Positions 1-7,312 of a stretch of 35,948 nt of DNA are shown one piece after another. Source of the DNA: Verrucomicrobiota bacterium (lineage in GTDB: Bacteria > Verrucomicrobiota > Kiritimatiellia > UBA8416 > SLMC01); NCBI GenBank assembly GCA_030018915.1, contig JASEHE010000006.1, positions 1 to 35,948 on the forward strand, written 5' to 3'. Within the stretch, counting starts at the first letter, position 1. The number at the start of each line of letters is the position of its first letter. Both the position numbers and the translations under genes were made by a program. Below the pieces are notes generated by a model. It had not been told where the DNA came from. It worked only from the letters and a program-made list of their open reading frames with translations, and ran no database searches.

Positions 1-27
1 CGCGCCGGAAGATTTCTCAATCGCCAT
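1..27 (-). CDS. Start of a gene cut by the left edge
   Basis: An ATG at 27-25 opens a frame that reads MAIEKSSGA and runs off the window. It overlaps the TGA of the preceding small ORF (stop 17-19), the coupling style used throughout this genome. Only nine codons are visible, so no function can be given. Confidence 0.35.
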
Positions 28-130
28 GCTGTGGCTCGTTCACGATCTCCACCTGCTCAAACACGCGGAGGACTGGACGTTCGAGGTTGGCGAGTGCGTC
101 AAGAAGTCGCTGGCGCGCCGGCTTCGTCAT
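17..130 (-). CDS. Small ORF, 37 aa, unknown
   Basis: The reading frame starts at ATG 130-128 (MTKPARQRLLDALANLERP...) and ends at TGA 19-17, overlapping the start of the next gene by a few bases. The product is predicted to be mostly helical and mildly basic, ending in EPQHGD. It begins inside the 3' part of the overlapping ORF at 99..194. I do not recognise it. Support comes from the overlap pattern and the lack of any better frame here, not from similarity. Confidence 0.35.
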   Translation of the reverse strand: MTKPARQRLLDALANLERPVLRVFEQVEIVNEPQHGD

Positions 131-194
131 CGGCGTCGGCAAGCGCGCGGAGCCAGACGGCGGTGTAGCGGTCGTTCTCATTGTAGTAGATCAT
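99..194 (-). pseudogene. Short ORF resembling the N-terminus of a phage cytosine-C5 methyltransferase
   Basis: This 31-codon ORF (ATG 194-192, TGA 101-99) begins MIYYNENDRYTAVWLRAL. That resembles the opening of many phage C5-cytosine DNA methylases, which start with something like YYNEIDPYAAQWLRNL. Similarity stops after about 18 residues. No PCQ catalytic loop or SAM-binding motif can follow, because the frame closes after 31 codons. It could be a remnant left by deletion, a genuine tiny protein, or chance. There is no good Shine-Dalgarno (SD) sequence. The resemblance is from memory and was not checked by a search. Confidence 0.35.
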
Positions 195-260
195 TCCTGC
201 AAGGCAGGACCCCGGGCCGATCTCCGTGCCGGTCTCCGGGGCCCTGCGAATCGTCTCTCT

Positions 261-2123
261 CTAAGCAACGACGGTAGCTCCAATCAGGGTTCGCACCTTA
301 GAGAATTTGCCGTCTTTTTCGACGGCGAATAATGACCACCCGGCCATCGCCTCGACCGATTCCGGCATGGTCTCCGGCGTCGCCGCCAGGAATGCCTGCT
401 CGAGCCCGGCGCGCTCCAGAACCTCGTTGACCGCGCCCCGGTTGTCGCCATCGAGGATCTCTGCACCATCGAGAATGAGGATGCCGGTCCCTGACCGCTT
501 GGCGAGCGCCGCCGCGAAGGCAAGGTTAAGCCGGTAATCCTCGGAGGCCGACAAAAGCGCCGCCGGCGAGCCGTCGATCCAGATGGCAAAGCCGTTCTCC
601 ATGCCGATCGCCACCACGCCGAGTCCGACCGCCTGGGCGTATTCGTTGACCTCGGCCACGAATTGATCCCCACCGCCCTCCATGAGCTTCGCGCGCACCA
701 GCCCTTTGGGGCCGATCCGGTCGATCAGGTCCTCCAGATTGGACAGCCGCGCTTCAATCTCCCCCTTCTGCTTAATGGCCCGGTTGCGCTCGTCTACCGC
801 CCCGGCGAGCGCGCGCTGGCGACCGACGAACTCCTCGCCTTTCACGATCTCCGCGTCGATCTCCGCAGTATTGGCGAGCTTCGGAGCTGGCTGAGCCAGC
901 GCGGCCTCGACATCGTTGATGGCTTTGCGGGCATCGGCATGGCGCTCCTTCAGGCGTTCTTGCGCTCGGGCATGTTCGCGAATCGACTCGATCTGGCCTT
1001 TAAACTCCAGGATCTTCTTACCTCGCCCTTGGTCGTAGGCCAATTCTTCGAGTCGGGCCTGCTTGGGCTTGAGTTCGGCCACGATCTTCGTCCCCTCGTC
1101 CTTAAGCGTCTTGGTCACACCATCGATATCGGTCTTGGAGAGAATCCGCACGCAGGTCGGGCACTTGCCCTTGAGGCCGGAGAATGTCTTGAACTGTTGA
1201 CGAGCCTGCTCCAGTCGGCCGGAGAGTTGGTCGATCTCGGAGCGCAGAGCATTGTACTCGGCATCGCGTCCGTTTTCGGCTTCCTCTAGCTTCTTGATCT
1301 CCTTCTCAATGGCGGCCGGGTCCCCTTTCGGCGGCCCTCCGAGATCGCTGTTGAGCACTTCTTGGGCCTGTATGAGCCTCTGCTTGAGGACGTTCACGCG
1401 CGCGTCGTAGTCGGCCTTCTGCTTGACGATCGCATCGCGGTCTCGGCGCAAATCACGCAGCGCCTCCTCGGCATCGCGAATATTGACCGAGGCGGTTTCA
1501 GCCGCGCTCGCGGGCAGGTCTGGGACGATGACGGCTGCGATCTGGCGCTTGAGTTCAGGACGCAGCGCCCGGAGTTCCTTTTCGGCGCGGTCGATCGCCT
1601 CGACCGAATCGAGCGGCCCGGTCGTGGCGTCGAATTGGCTGGCGGCAGGCCCGAGAAGCTGGCGGATATCGGCGTCCGAAACCGCCGAGCCGGCCACCGA
1701 TAAGACGATCTGCTTCTGTGTGGCCGGCGGGAGTCGGGTGAAACTGGCCGTCTGAACCAAGGTGCGGGCCAGAACCGGATCGATTCCGTATTTCTGACCG
1801 ATTTGAGCTTGAACCTTCGCTTTGGGCCCCTCGCCCAGGCCACGCACGATCGCGCCTTTGGTCGTCATCAGGCTGACCCCGAATGCCTTCGGGGCCTGTT
1901 CCGGATCAGCGAAGAGCGTCTTGCGCGTAACAAGGTGCTCGGCACCCGAACCGCGATCGTCGACGCCTCGCGTGACACCCGTAAGGGCATAGCCGATAGC
2001 ATCCAAGATGCTGCTCTTGCCTGCGCCGTTTTTGCCGAGGAAGCAGCAGAACTTCTCAAGTCCGACGACCTCGGTGTTGAGATGCGACCGGAATCCTCGT
2101 AACTGAATCTTTGTGATCTTCAT
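261..2123 (-). CDS. Rad50/SbcC-like ATPase with zinc hook
   Basis: The start is placed at ATG 2123 (MKITKIQLRGFRSH), 620 aa. It has an AGGAG 9 nt upstream that overlaps the TAA of the nuclease gene, and the N-terminus fits the family. Visible parts are a Walker A near residues 30-37 (GKNGAGKS), a long coiled coil from about 190 to 480, a CPTC zinc-hook turn at 321-324 in its middle, an ABC signature LSASE at 524-528, and a Walker B ILILD ending at D552. This order is that of Rad50/SbcC, which dimerise through the hook and open or tether DNA ends together with a nuclease. At 620 aa it is shorter than cellular Rad50, like T4 gp46. No SbcD/Mre11 phosphoesterase lies next to it. Its neighbour is a Fe-S PD-(D/E)XK nuclease, which may be its partner (inference). 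Likely role: phage recombination, replication or end processing. Confidence 0.85.
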   Translation of the reverse strand: MKITKIQLRGFRSHLNTEVVGLEKFCCFLGKNGAGKSSILDAIGYALTGVTRGVDDRGSGAEHLVTRKTLFADPEQAPKAFGVSLMTTKGAIVRGLGEGPKAKVQAQIGQKYGIDPVLARTLVQTASFTRLPPATQKQIVLSVAGSAVSDADIRQLLGPAASQFDATTGPLDSVEAIDRAEKELRALRPELKRQIAAVIVPDLPASAAETASVNIRDAEEALRDLRRDRDAIVKQKADYDARVNVLKQRLIQAQEVLNSDLGGPPKGDPAAIEKEIKKLEEAENGRDAEYNALRSEIDQLSGRLEQARQQFKTFSGLKGKCPTCVRILSKTDIDGVTKTLKDEGTKIVAELKPKQARLEELAYDQGRGKKILEFKGQIESIREHARAQERLKERHADARKAINDVEAALAQPAPKLANTAEIDAEIVKGEEFVGRQRALAGAVDERNRAIKQKGEIEARLSNLEDLIDRIGPKGLVRAKLMEGGGDQFVAEVNEYAQAVGLGVVAIGMENGFAIWIDGSPAALLSASEDYRLNLAFAAALAKRSGTGILILDGAEILDGDNRGAVNEVLERAGLEQAFLAATPETMPESVEAMAGWSLFAVEKDGKFSKVRTLIGATVVA

Positions 2124-2136
2124 GATGTCGGTCTCC

Positions 2137-3309
2137 TTACTGCTTCTCGTTATCCTCATCTTCGCCGTCATCCCCGGCTTGCCGAAGGATGAAGCGAGTA
2201 GACGGTCGGTCCCGCGTGATGGCATCGATGCGCCCGTGGAGCGCCTCATTCTTGCGAACCTCTCGCGCCAGTAGTTTTGAATCTCCCTTGAGAAACCTTA
2301 GGGGTTCGAGCCCCACCTCCCGGAGCACGCGGCAGAGCTCCTCCGTATCCCAAGACAACTTATGCTGCACCGAATAATCCGCAAGCATTCCGGCTGCTTC
2401 GACGGGCCCATTGACATCGACGTAGTGCTTGAGCGCATCCGTGATCGTGTCGCGTTCCTGGTTCAGGAATACGAGACGCTCTACTAGGCGCTCAGCCTCG
2501 TCCTGCCGCTCTGGCTGCACTATCTTGCCGTTTGTGGCGCGGACCTTGGCCGGACAAGTCGCGAAAGCTGGACAGTTCTGGCAGGCGAGAAAACTAGGCG
2601 TCGCCGGCCATTCGTTCTTGGCGCGCATAGCCTCGATCTCATCTGAAGCCCGCGTTATCTCCTCGCCCATTCCTGCTACCGCACCCGGCTCGAAGTCGGT
2701 CGGAAACAGCGCCCGCTTACGCGGGTAGTAGAGCTGCGCCACGATCTTGACCGCCTCAGGCAGGAGCTTTGTTACCACGAAGGCATAGCGACGCATCTGC
2801 GGCGTATTGGCATCCTTGTCGATTTTGCGTCCGGTTTTCAGGTCCCAAACGATCGCCACCAGGTCTTGTGTCAGTTCAAGCCGGTCGATCTTGGCCCGGA
2901 AGAAAACGTCTTTCGCGAGCCACTTGACCGGCTTCCAGTGCTCATTGAAAGCGATCGACTGCTCGCTGGAGACCACTTGTCGCGGGTCGATGACGCATTC
3001 CTCGCGAATCGCATAGACGAGACCAAGCATGTCCTCATAGAGCGATTCGGGCAGCATCGCCCAGTCCGCGTTCTGCCGTCGGTTCACCCAGGCCGTTTGA
3101 GCGATCGATTCGGCCATGGCGAAGTCGGAGCGCTGGCCGGTCTTGACCAGGTGCTTGAAGTATTGGTCGGTGATTTCATGAACGAAAGAGCCCAGCGCCA
3201 TCGGCAAGGATGGCTCACCCTTGATCTTATCGATGCGCTCGGTCTTGAAGCGCAACGGACAGGATTCGAAGAGTTCGAGTGCGGAGTGGGAGAGCGCTAG
3301 CCTTCCCAT
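2137..3309 (-). CDS. PD-(D/E)XK exonuclease with Fe-S cluster (Cas4/AddB/RecB-type)
   Basis: A 390-aa protein from ATG 3309. The nuclease core shows H44 (GSFVHEI), D142 (AKIDRLEL), D156-x-K158 (VWDLKTG) and the following QMRRYAF helix near 171-177, the usual motif order of RecB-family nucleases. Four cysteines flank the core: C17 in the first helix and C243, C246 and C252 in CQNCPAFATC. This is the arrangement that holds a 4Fe-4S cluster in Cas4, AddB and related exonucleases. The tail is acidic. The gene overlaps the upstream 42-aa ORF and is followed after 13 bp by the Rad50-like gene, whose SD lies across this gene's stop, so the two are probably translated together. The expected activity is 5'-3' or end-resecting exonuclease; direction cannot be read from sequence. 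Confidence 0.88.
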   Translation of the reverse strand: MGRLALSHSALELFESCPLRFKTERIDKIKGEPSLPMALGSFVHEITDQYFKHLVKTGQRSDFAMAESIAQTAWVNRRQNADWAMLPESLYEDMLGLVYAIREECVIDPRQVVSSEQSIAFNEHWKPVKWLAKDVFFRAKIDRLELTQDLVAIVWDLKTGRKIDKDANTPQMRRYAFVVTKLLPEAVKIVAQLYYPRKRALFPTDFEPGAVAGMGEEITRASDEIEAMRAKNEWPATPSFLACQNCPAFATCPAKVRATNGKIVQPERQDEAERLVERLVFLNQERDTITDALKHYVDVNGPVEAAGMLADYSVQHKLSWDTEELCRVLREVGLEPLRFLKGDSKLLAREVRKNEALHGRIDAITRDRPSTRFILRQAGDDGEDEDNEKQ

Positions 3310-3425
3310 GGGGCTTCCCCAAGTACGTCAATCTCAAATTGATCCTCGATAAAGCGAAGGTCATTTTCATCAATGTCGAAGATGATCCAGCATTTGCCAT
3401 CGCAGAAAATCTCGTAGTTCTTCAC
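3297..3425 (-). CDS. Small acidic ORF, 42 aa
   Basis: This frame fills the gap between two well-supported genes. It uses GTG 3425-3423 (MKNYEIFCDGKCWIIFDIDE...) and stops at TAG 3299-3297, 12 bp inside the nuclease gene. The product is strongly acidic with two cysteines (CDGKC) near the N-terminus. A purine-rich GGGGGTAG lies upstream. It fits the gene chain exactly: it starts 3 bp after the RDF-like gene's stop. I know of no homologue; it could be a small metal-binding or inhibitor-type protein, but this is a guess. Confidence 0.55.
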   Translation of the reverse strand: MKNYEIFCDGKCWIIFDIDENDLRFIEDQFEIDVLGEAPWEG

Positions 3426-3428
3426 AAT

Positions 3429-4529
3429 CTACCCCCAAGGTCGCTTCTTCGGCGCAGTCGCTGCGCCCACCGACTGCGGCACCGGCCTGGCCGGCACCAA
3501 TGGCGCTACGGATTTGCCTGGCTCTATCGGTGATCCCTGATCGTCGAAACCACCTCCTTCCTGTTCTTGAGCATCCCCGACCTCAAGCGGGTCGGATTCC
3601 AACTCCTCCTGCCTGGGTGGTTGTTGCTGACCTAGGCGAGCTCGCGCTGCGGTGGCCGGATCACCATTGACCTTGGGCGGCTCCTTGCCTTTGCCGAGTT
3701 GCGCGTCGAGAGCCGCGCCGCCATTCGGGTAGAGATCGTCCGGCACATCCTTCGGGTCCGGCTTCGGCATCGCCGACTCGGCGACTGGGCCCTCAATTAA
3801 TTTTGGATTGCGTCGGAGTGCCATCAGAGACTGAAGCGACCCTTCGTATTTCACGGTCAGGATATGGATGGTTTTTTTCTTGCCCTCTACCTGAACATCC
3901 ATCGGCTCAAGCCGCAACTTGAGGGGGATCATCGACACCCGCCCGGCCACCGCGCGGATCGACTCGATGTAACTGTTGATGTTGCGCGTACCATTGTCGG
4001 AAGAAGTCACGATTTGATAGACCCCGAAGCCCGGCACTTTGGGCAGGAATATCAGGAGGCGTGCGACCGGCTTGCAGAAGCCGCTCTTGAAGAAACCACA
4101 CTCTTCGAACGGACAGGGCAGTTCGAAAAGCGAACCAACTTCAACGTCCTCGCCGGTCTGCTTGAGATATGCCTCGCCATCAGGATCATAGGGCTGGCCT
4201 TTCGGAATCTTGGTGAACTGTCCATCGGAGATTCCGAGCCGAACCCGCCTCGCCTCGTGGCCGTCGTCAGAGGCGCAGAAGAGCCCACTCTTGCGATAAG
4301 CTTTGAGTTTCTGTTCGAAGAAGAGTTCAACGCGCTCGGTGGGAAACATCACGTCCAATTCTTTCGGGTTGTTCCCGTAGACTTCCTTCACGCCGGGGGC
4401 GTCGTCGAGACGAAAATAATCGAGCGCCCTCGGGTACTCTCGACCACTGGCGTTCTTGACCTTCTCGCCAAGCCTAATCACGCCAATGCGCGGGAGGCGC
4501 ACTCTGTCACCGAAGCCTGGGATGGGCAT
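3429..4529 (-). CDS. Phage protein resembling the recombination directionality factor-like family
   Basis: A 366-aa protein from ATG 4529, with GGAG 8 nt upstream. The N-terminal half opens MPIPGFGDRVRLPRIGVI and continues with RALDYFRLDD and KELDVMFP. This matches my memory of the family annotated as recombination directionality factor-like (Gp3-like) or hydrolase/metal-binding phage protein. A cysteine group at about 140-155 (CPFEECGFFKSGFC) probably binds zinc. The last 130 residues are Pro/Gln/Glu-rich and probably disordered, ending KKRPWG, like the tails of phage single-strand-binding partners. No integrase is present in the window, so a true excision role is not supported. A DNA-binding or recombination accessory role beside the nuclease and Rad50-like genes is more likely (inference). 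Confidence 0.55.
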   Translation of the reverse strand: MPIPGFGDRVRLPRIGVIRLGEKVKNASGREYPRALDYFRLDDAPGVKEVYGNNPKELDVMFPTERVELFFEQKLKAYRKSGLFCASDDGHEARRVRLGISDGQFTKIPKGQPYDPDGEAYLKQTGEDVEVGSLFELPCPFEECGFFKSGFCKPVARLLIFLPKVPGFGVYQIVTSSDNGTRNINSYIESIRAVAGRVSMIPLKLRLEPMDVQVEGKKKTIHILTVKYEGSLQSLMALRRNPKLIEGPVAESAMPKPDPKDVPDDLYPNGGAALDAQLGKGKEPPKVNGDPATAARARLGQQQPPRQEELESDPLEVGDAQEQEGGGFDDQGSPIEPGKSVAPLVPARPVPQSVGAATAPKKRPWG

Positions 4530-4530
4530 G

Positions 4531-4890
4531 TTAATTCTCCGTTCTCTCTATCGCCGCCTCGGCCTTGCGCGAGACCAGGCATTTTTTGACGAGCTTCCGG
4601 TCATTCTTCGCGTAGAACATATAGACGCTGCCGGCCATCGTGTGGGCCTCGACGAATTGATCCTTCTCTTTGAGCTTCAAGAAAGCCGTATCGAGCTCGG
4701 TCTCGCGGAATTCGACGTTCGCCTTGGCCTGGGCGAGTTCGTCGAGTGCCTCGCCGAGTTGCGTCGCGCGCTCGATGATCAGGCCATTCGTGGCACGCTT
4801 AAAAATGCGGCCTTCGAGATCGAGCTGATCGGGATTCTCTTCCCCTTCTAGGGGAAGATGCGGCACATCTGTGGTGCTGAGCCTAGGCAT
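4531..4890 (-). CDS. Hypothetical 119-aa helical protein
   Basis: ATG 4890 has a perfect AGGAGG 6 nt upstream, one of the best ribosome sites in the window, and the TAA is one base before the RDF-like gene's ATG. The product is predicted to be helical and charged: an N-terminal acidic stretch (PLEGEENPDQLDLEG), then two helices rich in Glu, Ala and Leu, then a basic tail (RKLVKKCLVSRKAEAA). No known motif was recognised. It is the first protein of the leftward DNA-metabolism block after the tRNA transcript, so it is probably an early or recombination-associated accessory protein (inference). Confidence 0.75.
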   Translation of the reverse strand: MPRLSTTDVPHLPLEGEENPDQLDLEGRIFKRATNGLIIERATQLGEALDELAQAKANVEFRETELDTAFLKLKEKDQFVEAHTMAGSVYMFYAKNDRKLVKKCLVSRKAEAAIERTEN

Positions 4891-5328
4891 GGTGATCCTC
4901 CTGGTGGATGGTGCTGCCGAAATGATGGATGGGCTGGGAGGCGGAACAATGGGCCTCCTCCATGTCGCTCAGCAAGACCTTGAGGCGACGTGCGGGGCGT
5001 TCTCGGCGCTTTCCACACTTCCCCGCCGTTCTTCCTGTCTGGCCGACTCTTGCCTTCCAAGTCCTCGCTGGAGAGAGCTGAAGCGCTCGCAGTTCGCGGG
5101 TTCACCCCGCGAGCCCCCAGGGCTGTGCCGGCTAGTCCAACCGCGTTACCGCGGACGGGTTTTGCTTCGCCGGTCTTGTCGCCGGTCTTGTCCCCGGGCT
5201 GCGCCAGGCCGTAGGCAGAGCCCTTCTCCAACGAACGACAGCCCATCCAAATTGGCACGGCAACCCCGGAGGGTAATGCCTTCACGGACGCCGCTCGCAC
5301 GCGCCGCCCGGGAACGGGGTCGCAAAGC
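4891..5328 (-). ncRNA. Probable structured non-coding RNA region downstream of tRNA-Asn
   Basis: About 440 nt between the tRNA and the next gene contain no convincing ORF. Read on the minus strand it is rich in short strong hairpins. One stem, CCGCG/CGCGG, is capped by a GNRA-type GTAA loop (about 5143-5156). Another, CGCGGG/CCCGCG, has a GTGAA loop (about 5096-5112). A nearly exact direct repeat ACAAGACCGGCG occurs twice (about 5167-5190). Large phage RNAs such as GOLLD and ROOL also sit beside tRNAs, but I see no sequence match to a named family. The minus-strand ORF covering most of it overlaps the well-marked start of the 4531..4890 gene and reads as low-complexity, so I prefer RNA. Confidence 0.4.
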
Positions 5329-5401
5329 CTGGCCAGGGAGGATTCGAACCTCCAACGGGGCGGTTAACAGCCGCCTGCTCTACCTGTTGAGCTACCGGCC
5401 A
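5329..5401 (-). tRNA. tRNA-Asn (anticodon GTT)
   Basis: A 73-nt cloverleaf reads on the minus strand. The acceptor stem pairs TGGCCGG with CTGGCCA (one G-T wobble), and G follows as discriminator. The D arm is GCTC-AACAGGTA-GAGC. The anticodon arm is GGCGG-CTGTTAA-CCGCC, with anticodon GTT. A 5-nt variable loop follows, then the T arm GGAGG-TTCGAAT-CCTCC. CCA is not encoded. It lies about 180 nt downstream of a strong promoter and is the only tRNA seen here. It may compensate codon use in late genes or serve another role. Confidence 0.95.
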
Positions 5402-5586
5402 AGAGGAAAGGACACCCCTCGACTGCCCTCGCCTTTGGGCGCAGCCGAACCGCGCATTTCGCGTAGCCGACCTACGGTAGATGCAGGGAGGACGGATGCA
5501 AGCGAAGCTGAGAGGTGCCCTAAAATCGGACACCTGAAAAGAAAAACCGCCCTCCGTTCGATCGGTCATGACTGCGCCCAAGAGGG

Positions 5587-5615
5587 AATATAGCAGACAT
5601 GCCGCCGCGTGTCAA
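5587..5615 (-). promoter_or_regulatory. Sigma70-type promoter for the tRNA / DNA-metabolism transcript
   Basis: On the minus strand TTGACA (5615-5610) is followed by exactly 17 bp and TATATT (5592-5587). It lies just downstream of the stop of the 5632..6027 gene. The predicted start is near 5580, giving a leader of about 180 nt with no clear ORF before tRNA-Asn. Confidence 0.85.
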
Positions 5616-5631
5616 GGGATTTTTTCGAGCC

Positions 5632-6027
5632 CTACTTGATCGCGCCCTTAAAGACTTCATCGGAGGAATACACGGCTTCCTCGATCACGTCGGCGATGAT
5701 ATCGGCTGCGGCGCCCGGAAACACGCGCCTAAGCGCCTCGACGACGCACGCCTTTTTGTCGGCGCCCTGCCCGCGGTCTGGAATCAAATATTCGACGAGT
5801 TCGACATTGGCCAACGTGGCCTTGCGGAGCTTCTCCTTGAGGATCGGATCATCCACCTTCTTATCGAGGATGCTCTGGATCGCGCCGGCGGTTTGTCTCT
5901 TGACGAGAGCGCCCATAGCGCTTCGCAAGCGTGGCCAGAAGACTTTGAGCAGCACGCCACCCAAGGCACCTCCGACGAACAGGGCGGGCTTGCTTGCGAA
6001 TATCTTAGCCAGCAGGGCTTCGATCAT
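5632..6027 (-). CDS. Membrane-associated protein, 131 aa, possible lysis or superinfection function
   Basis: ATG 6027 overlaps the TGA of the small basic ORF upstream (ATGA), and the gene ends at TAG 5634-5632. A hydrophobic segment at about 13-30 (ALFVGGALGGVLLKVFW) is the only likely membrane span. The rest is a mixed helical domain with AIQSILDKKVDD and a C-terminal AAADIIADVIEEAV helix. It is the last gene of the late transcript, directly before the tRNA promoter. Small membrane proteins at this place are often holins or spanins, but no family motif was seen, so the role is inferred from position only. Confidence 0.7.
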   Translation of the reverse strand: MIEALLAKIFASKPALFVGGALGGVLLKVFWPRLRSAMGALVKRQTAGAIQSILDKKVDDPILKEKLRKATLANVELVEYLIPDRGQGADKKACVVEALRRVFPGAAADIIADVIEEAVYSSDEVFKGAIK

Positions 6028-6167
6028 TTTGCCTCCGGATCATCTTTGGGTCGTCTGCGAAACTTGCTCCAGATCGCTTGAGCCCTGCCGAAGCGAAAGC
6101 GCAAGAGGGGTACCCAGACACGCTGGATACCCTCACGTTGTAGTAGCTTCTTCAGCAACTCAAGCAC
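6024..6167 (-). CDS. Small basic amphipathic protein, 47 aa
   Basis: A frame hidden in the gap between two genes. GTG 6167-6165 has AAGG about 9 nt upstream, and the TGA (6026-6024) overlaps the next ATG. It reads MLELLKKLLQREGIQRVWVP and ends in a basic tail (KFRRRPKDDPEAK). The N-terminus would form an amphipathic helix. An upstream in-frame TTG would add nine residues. The overlap and the good fit of the frame to the gap support it. A membrane-active or lysis-accessory peptide is possible but unproven. Confidence 0.55.
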   Translation of the reverse strand: MLELLKKLLQREGIQRVWVPLLRFRFGRAQAIWSKFRRRPKDDPEAK

Positions 6168-6200
6168 TCTGTCGCGCCTTCGTTCGCATCTCAAAATAGA

Positions 6201-6476
6201 TCACTTGGGAAAGACCGCCAAAAAAGCTCTGAATTCCTTCAAGGCCAAGAGCAGCCCAATGAACATGCCAAAGGCAGATAGAACGCCCATCGTTATCGTT
6301 CCGAGACGGCCGGTAGCACGACGCTCCGCCTTGACTCCATGCGCCTCATCAGATTCGATATGAGCGTTGAGTTTCGACGAGAGGCCATCAAGCCTTTTCT
6401 CGTGAGTCTCAGTCCGTTCGTCGATGCGGATTAGAAGCTCGCGATCGCTCATATCCTCGCGCTTTTTATCACTCAT
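6201..6476 (-). CDS. XhlA-like protein: coiled coil plus C-terminal membrane segment
   Basis: A 91-aa protein from ATG 6476, overlapping the fibre gene's TGA (ATGA). Residues 1-55 form a charged coiled coil (ELLIRIDERTETHEKRLDGL). Residues about 60-83 are one membrane span (GTITMGVLSAFGMFIGLLLAL), leaving a short tail KEFRAFLAVFPK. This layout is that of XhlA/haemolysin-type holin partners and many phage lysis-cassette proteins placed right after tail fibre genes. No endolysin is adjacent, so its partner is unknown. Confidence 0.7.
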   Translation of the reverse strand: MSDKKREDMSDRELLIRIDERTETHEKRLDGLSSKLNAHIESDEAHGVKAERRATGRLGTITMGVLSAFGMFIGLLLALKEFRAFLAVFPK

Positions 6477-7312
6477 GGTGCCAGAACCTCGGCGCGAATG
6501 TCGCCAGTAATCGTACCGGCGCTTGGAGTGATCGTAAGTTTCGTAAGTTGTGCTGATCCGCTATATTCGCCACCGCCGGCGCATTCTCCGGCTGTTGCCA
6601 CACTGGCACCGCTCCAAATGGTGTAGGTTGATGTTATTCGCTGGTCTCGGCGATTTGGATACACTATCATCGTCACGGCACCGTAGTTTCCAGAGCCGAG
6701 ACCTCCGCCAGAATTGAACAGACGGATCGCCACCGCACCCGTCCCATAAGATGCAAACCCAACACCGTCGGTATAAACGCCATAGCATGCGTATTTATAA
6801 TTTGCGCCTGTATCATCGTTGAAAGTCATGTCCAAAACCGCATTTGCACTATTCTGAATATAGTTGATCGTGAGTCGAATAGGAAAGCTCGAACTCAAAT
6901 TCGTAAAAGCTACTGACGTAGCGGCGCTGACAGTCTTTGTTGAGACAATAGACCACCCACCGAGAATAATGCCATCGAAGCGCGCGGCCGTCGTGAATGC
7001 GCCGCCATTGATTGTCAAGGTTGAGACGAAGGTCGCAGGACTTGCATGGTACTCAGAGGCCGTGAATGTGGATACCCCATTAAATTTACTTGTGCCGCCC
7101 CAAGTATTGACGCCAGTCCATGAGTTGTCGCCAGCGAGTGTCGGCAGATCCCTGACGTCGGCGTTCGTTTTCCGCATCGCGTCGGCCAATGCTCGATTAT
7201 TCTGATTAACCGCGGCTGCATCGCGAATGTCGCGCGTCTCGGTCAATGTGTAAGGAGGGTTCTGGGACCACGCCGGGAGCGTAAAAGCCAGCGCTAGGAG
7301 TACTGGGCTCAC
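6473..7312 (-). CDS. Tail-fibre-like protein with Sec signal peptide
   Basis: A 279-aa protein from GTG 7312 that overlaps the stop of the 2088-aa gene (GTGA). Residues 1-16 (MSPVLLALAFTLPAWS) form a signal-peptide-like stretch with a likely cut near AWS or WSQ. Then come NQNNRALADAMRKTNADV and TLAGDNSWTGVNTWGG, typical of the stalk start of phage fibres. Next are beta-rich Thr/Ser/Gly repeats (TFVSTLTINGGAF) and a C-terminal beta domain. Only two cysteines are present (ACYG and GECAGG). The place after the ejection proteins and before small membrane proteins fits a receptor-binding fibre. The signal peptide is not expected for a normal phage fibre. Confidence 0.72.
   Translation of the reverse strand: MSPVLLALAFTLPAWSQNPPYTLTETRDIRDAAAVNQNNRALADAMRKTNADVRDLPTLAGDNSWTGVNTWGGTSKFNGVSTFTASEYHASPATFVSTLTINGGAFTTAARFDGIILGGWSIVSTKTVSAATSVAFTNLSSSFPIRLTINYIQNSANAVLDMTFNDDTGANYKYACYGVYTDGVGFASYGTGAVAIRLFNSGGGLGSGNYGAVTMIVYPNRRDQRITSTYTIWSGASVATAGECAGGGEYSGSAQLTKLTITPSAGTITGDIRAEVLAP

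Noticed and set aside
26-332. Two overlapping plus-strand ORFs at the left edge
   Set aside because: Arg-rich frames opposite minus-strand reading frames, without ribosome sites or motifs.
4848-5300. Minus-strand ORF of 150 aa between the tRNA and the 119-aa gene
   Set aside because: It overlaps the strongly marked start of the 4531..4890 gene, reads as low complexity and covers RNA-like hairpins; kept as ncRNA instead.
5282-5581. Minus-strand ORF of 99 aa crossing tRNA-Asn
   Set aside because: It contains WPVAQQVEQAAVNRPVGGSN, the well-known false translation of a tRNA gene.
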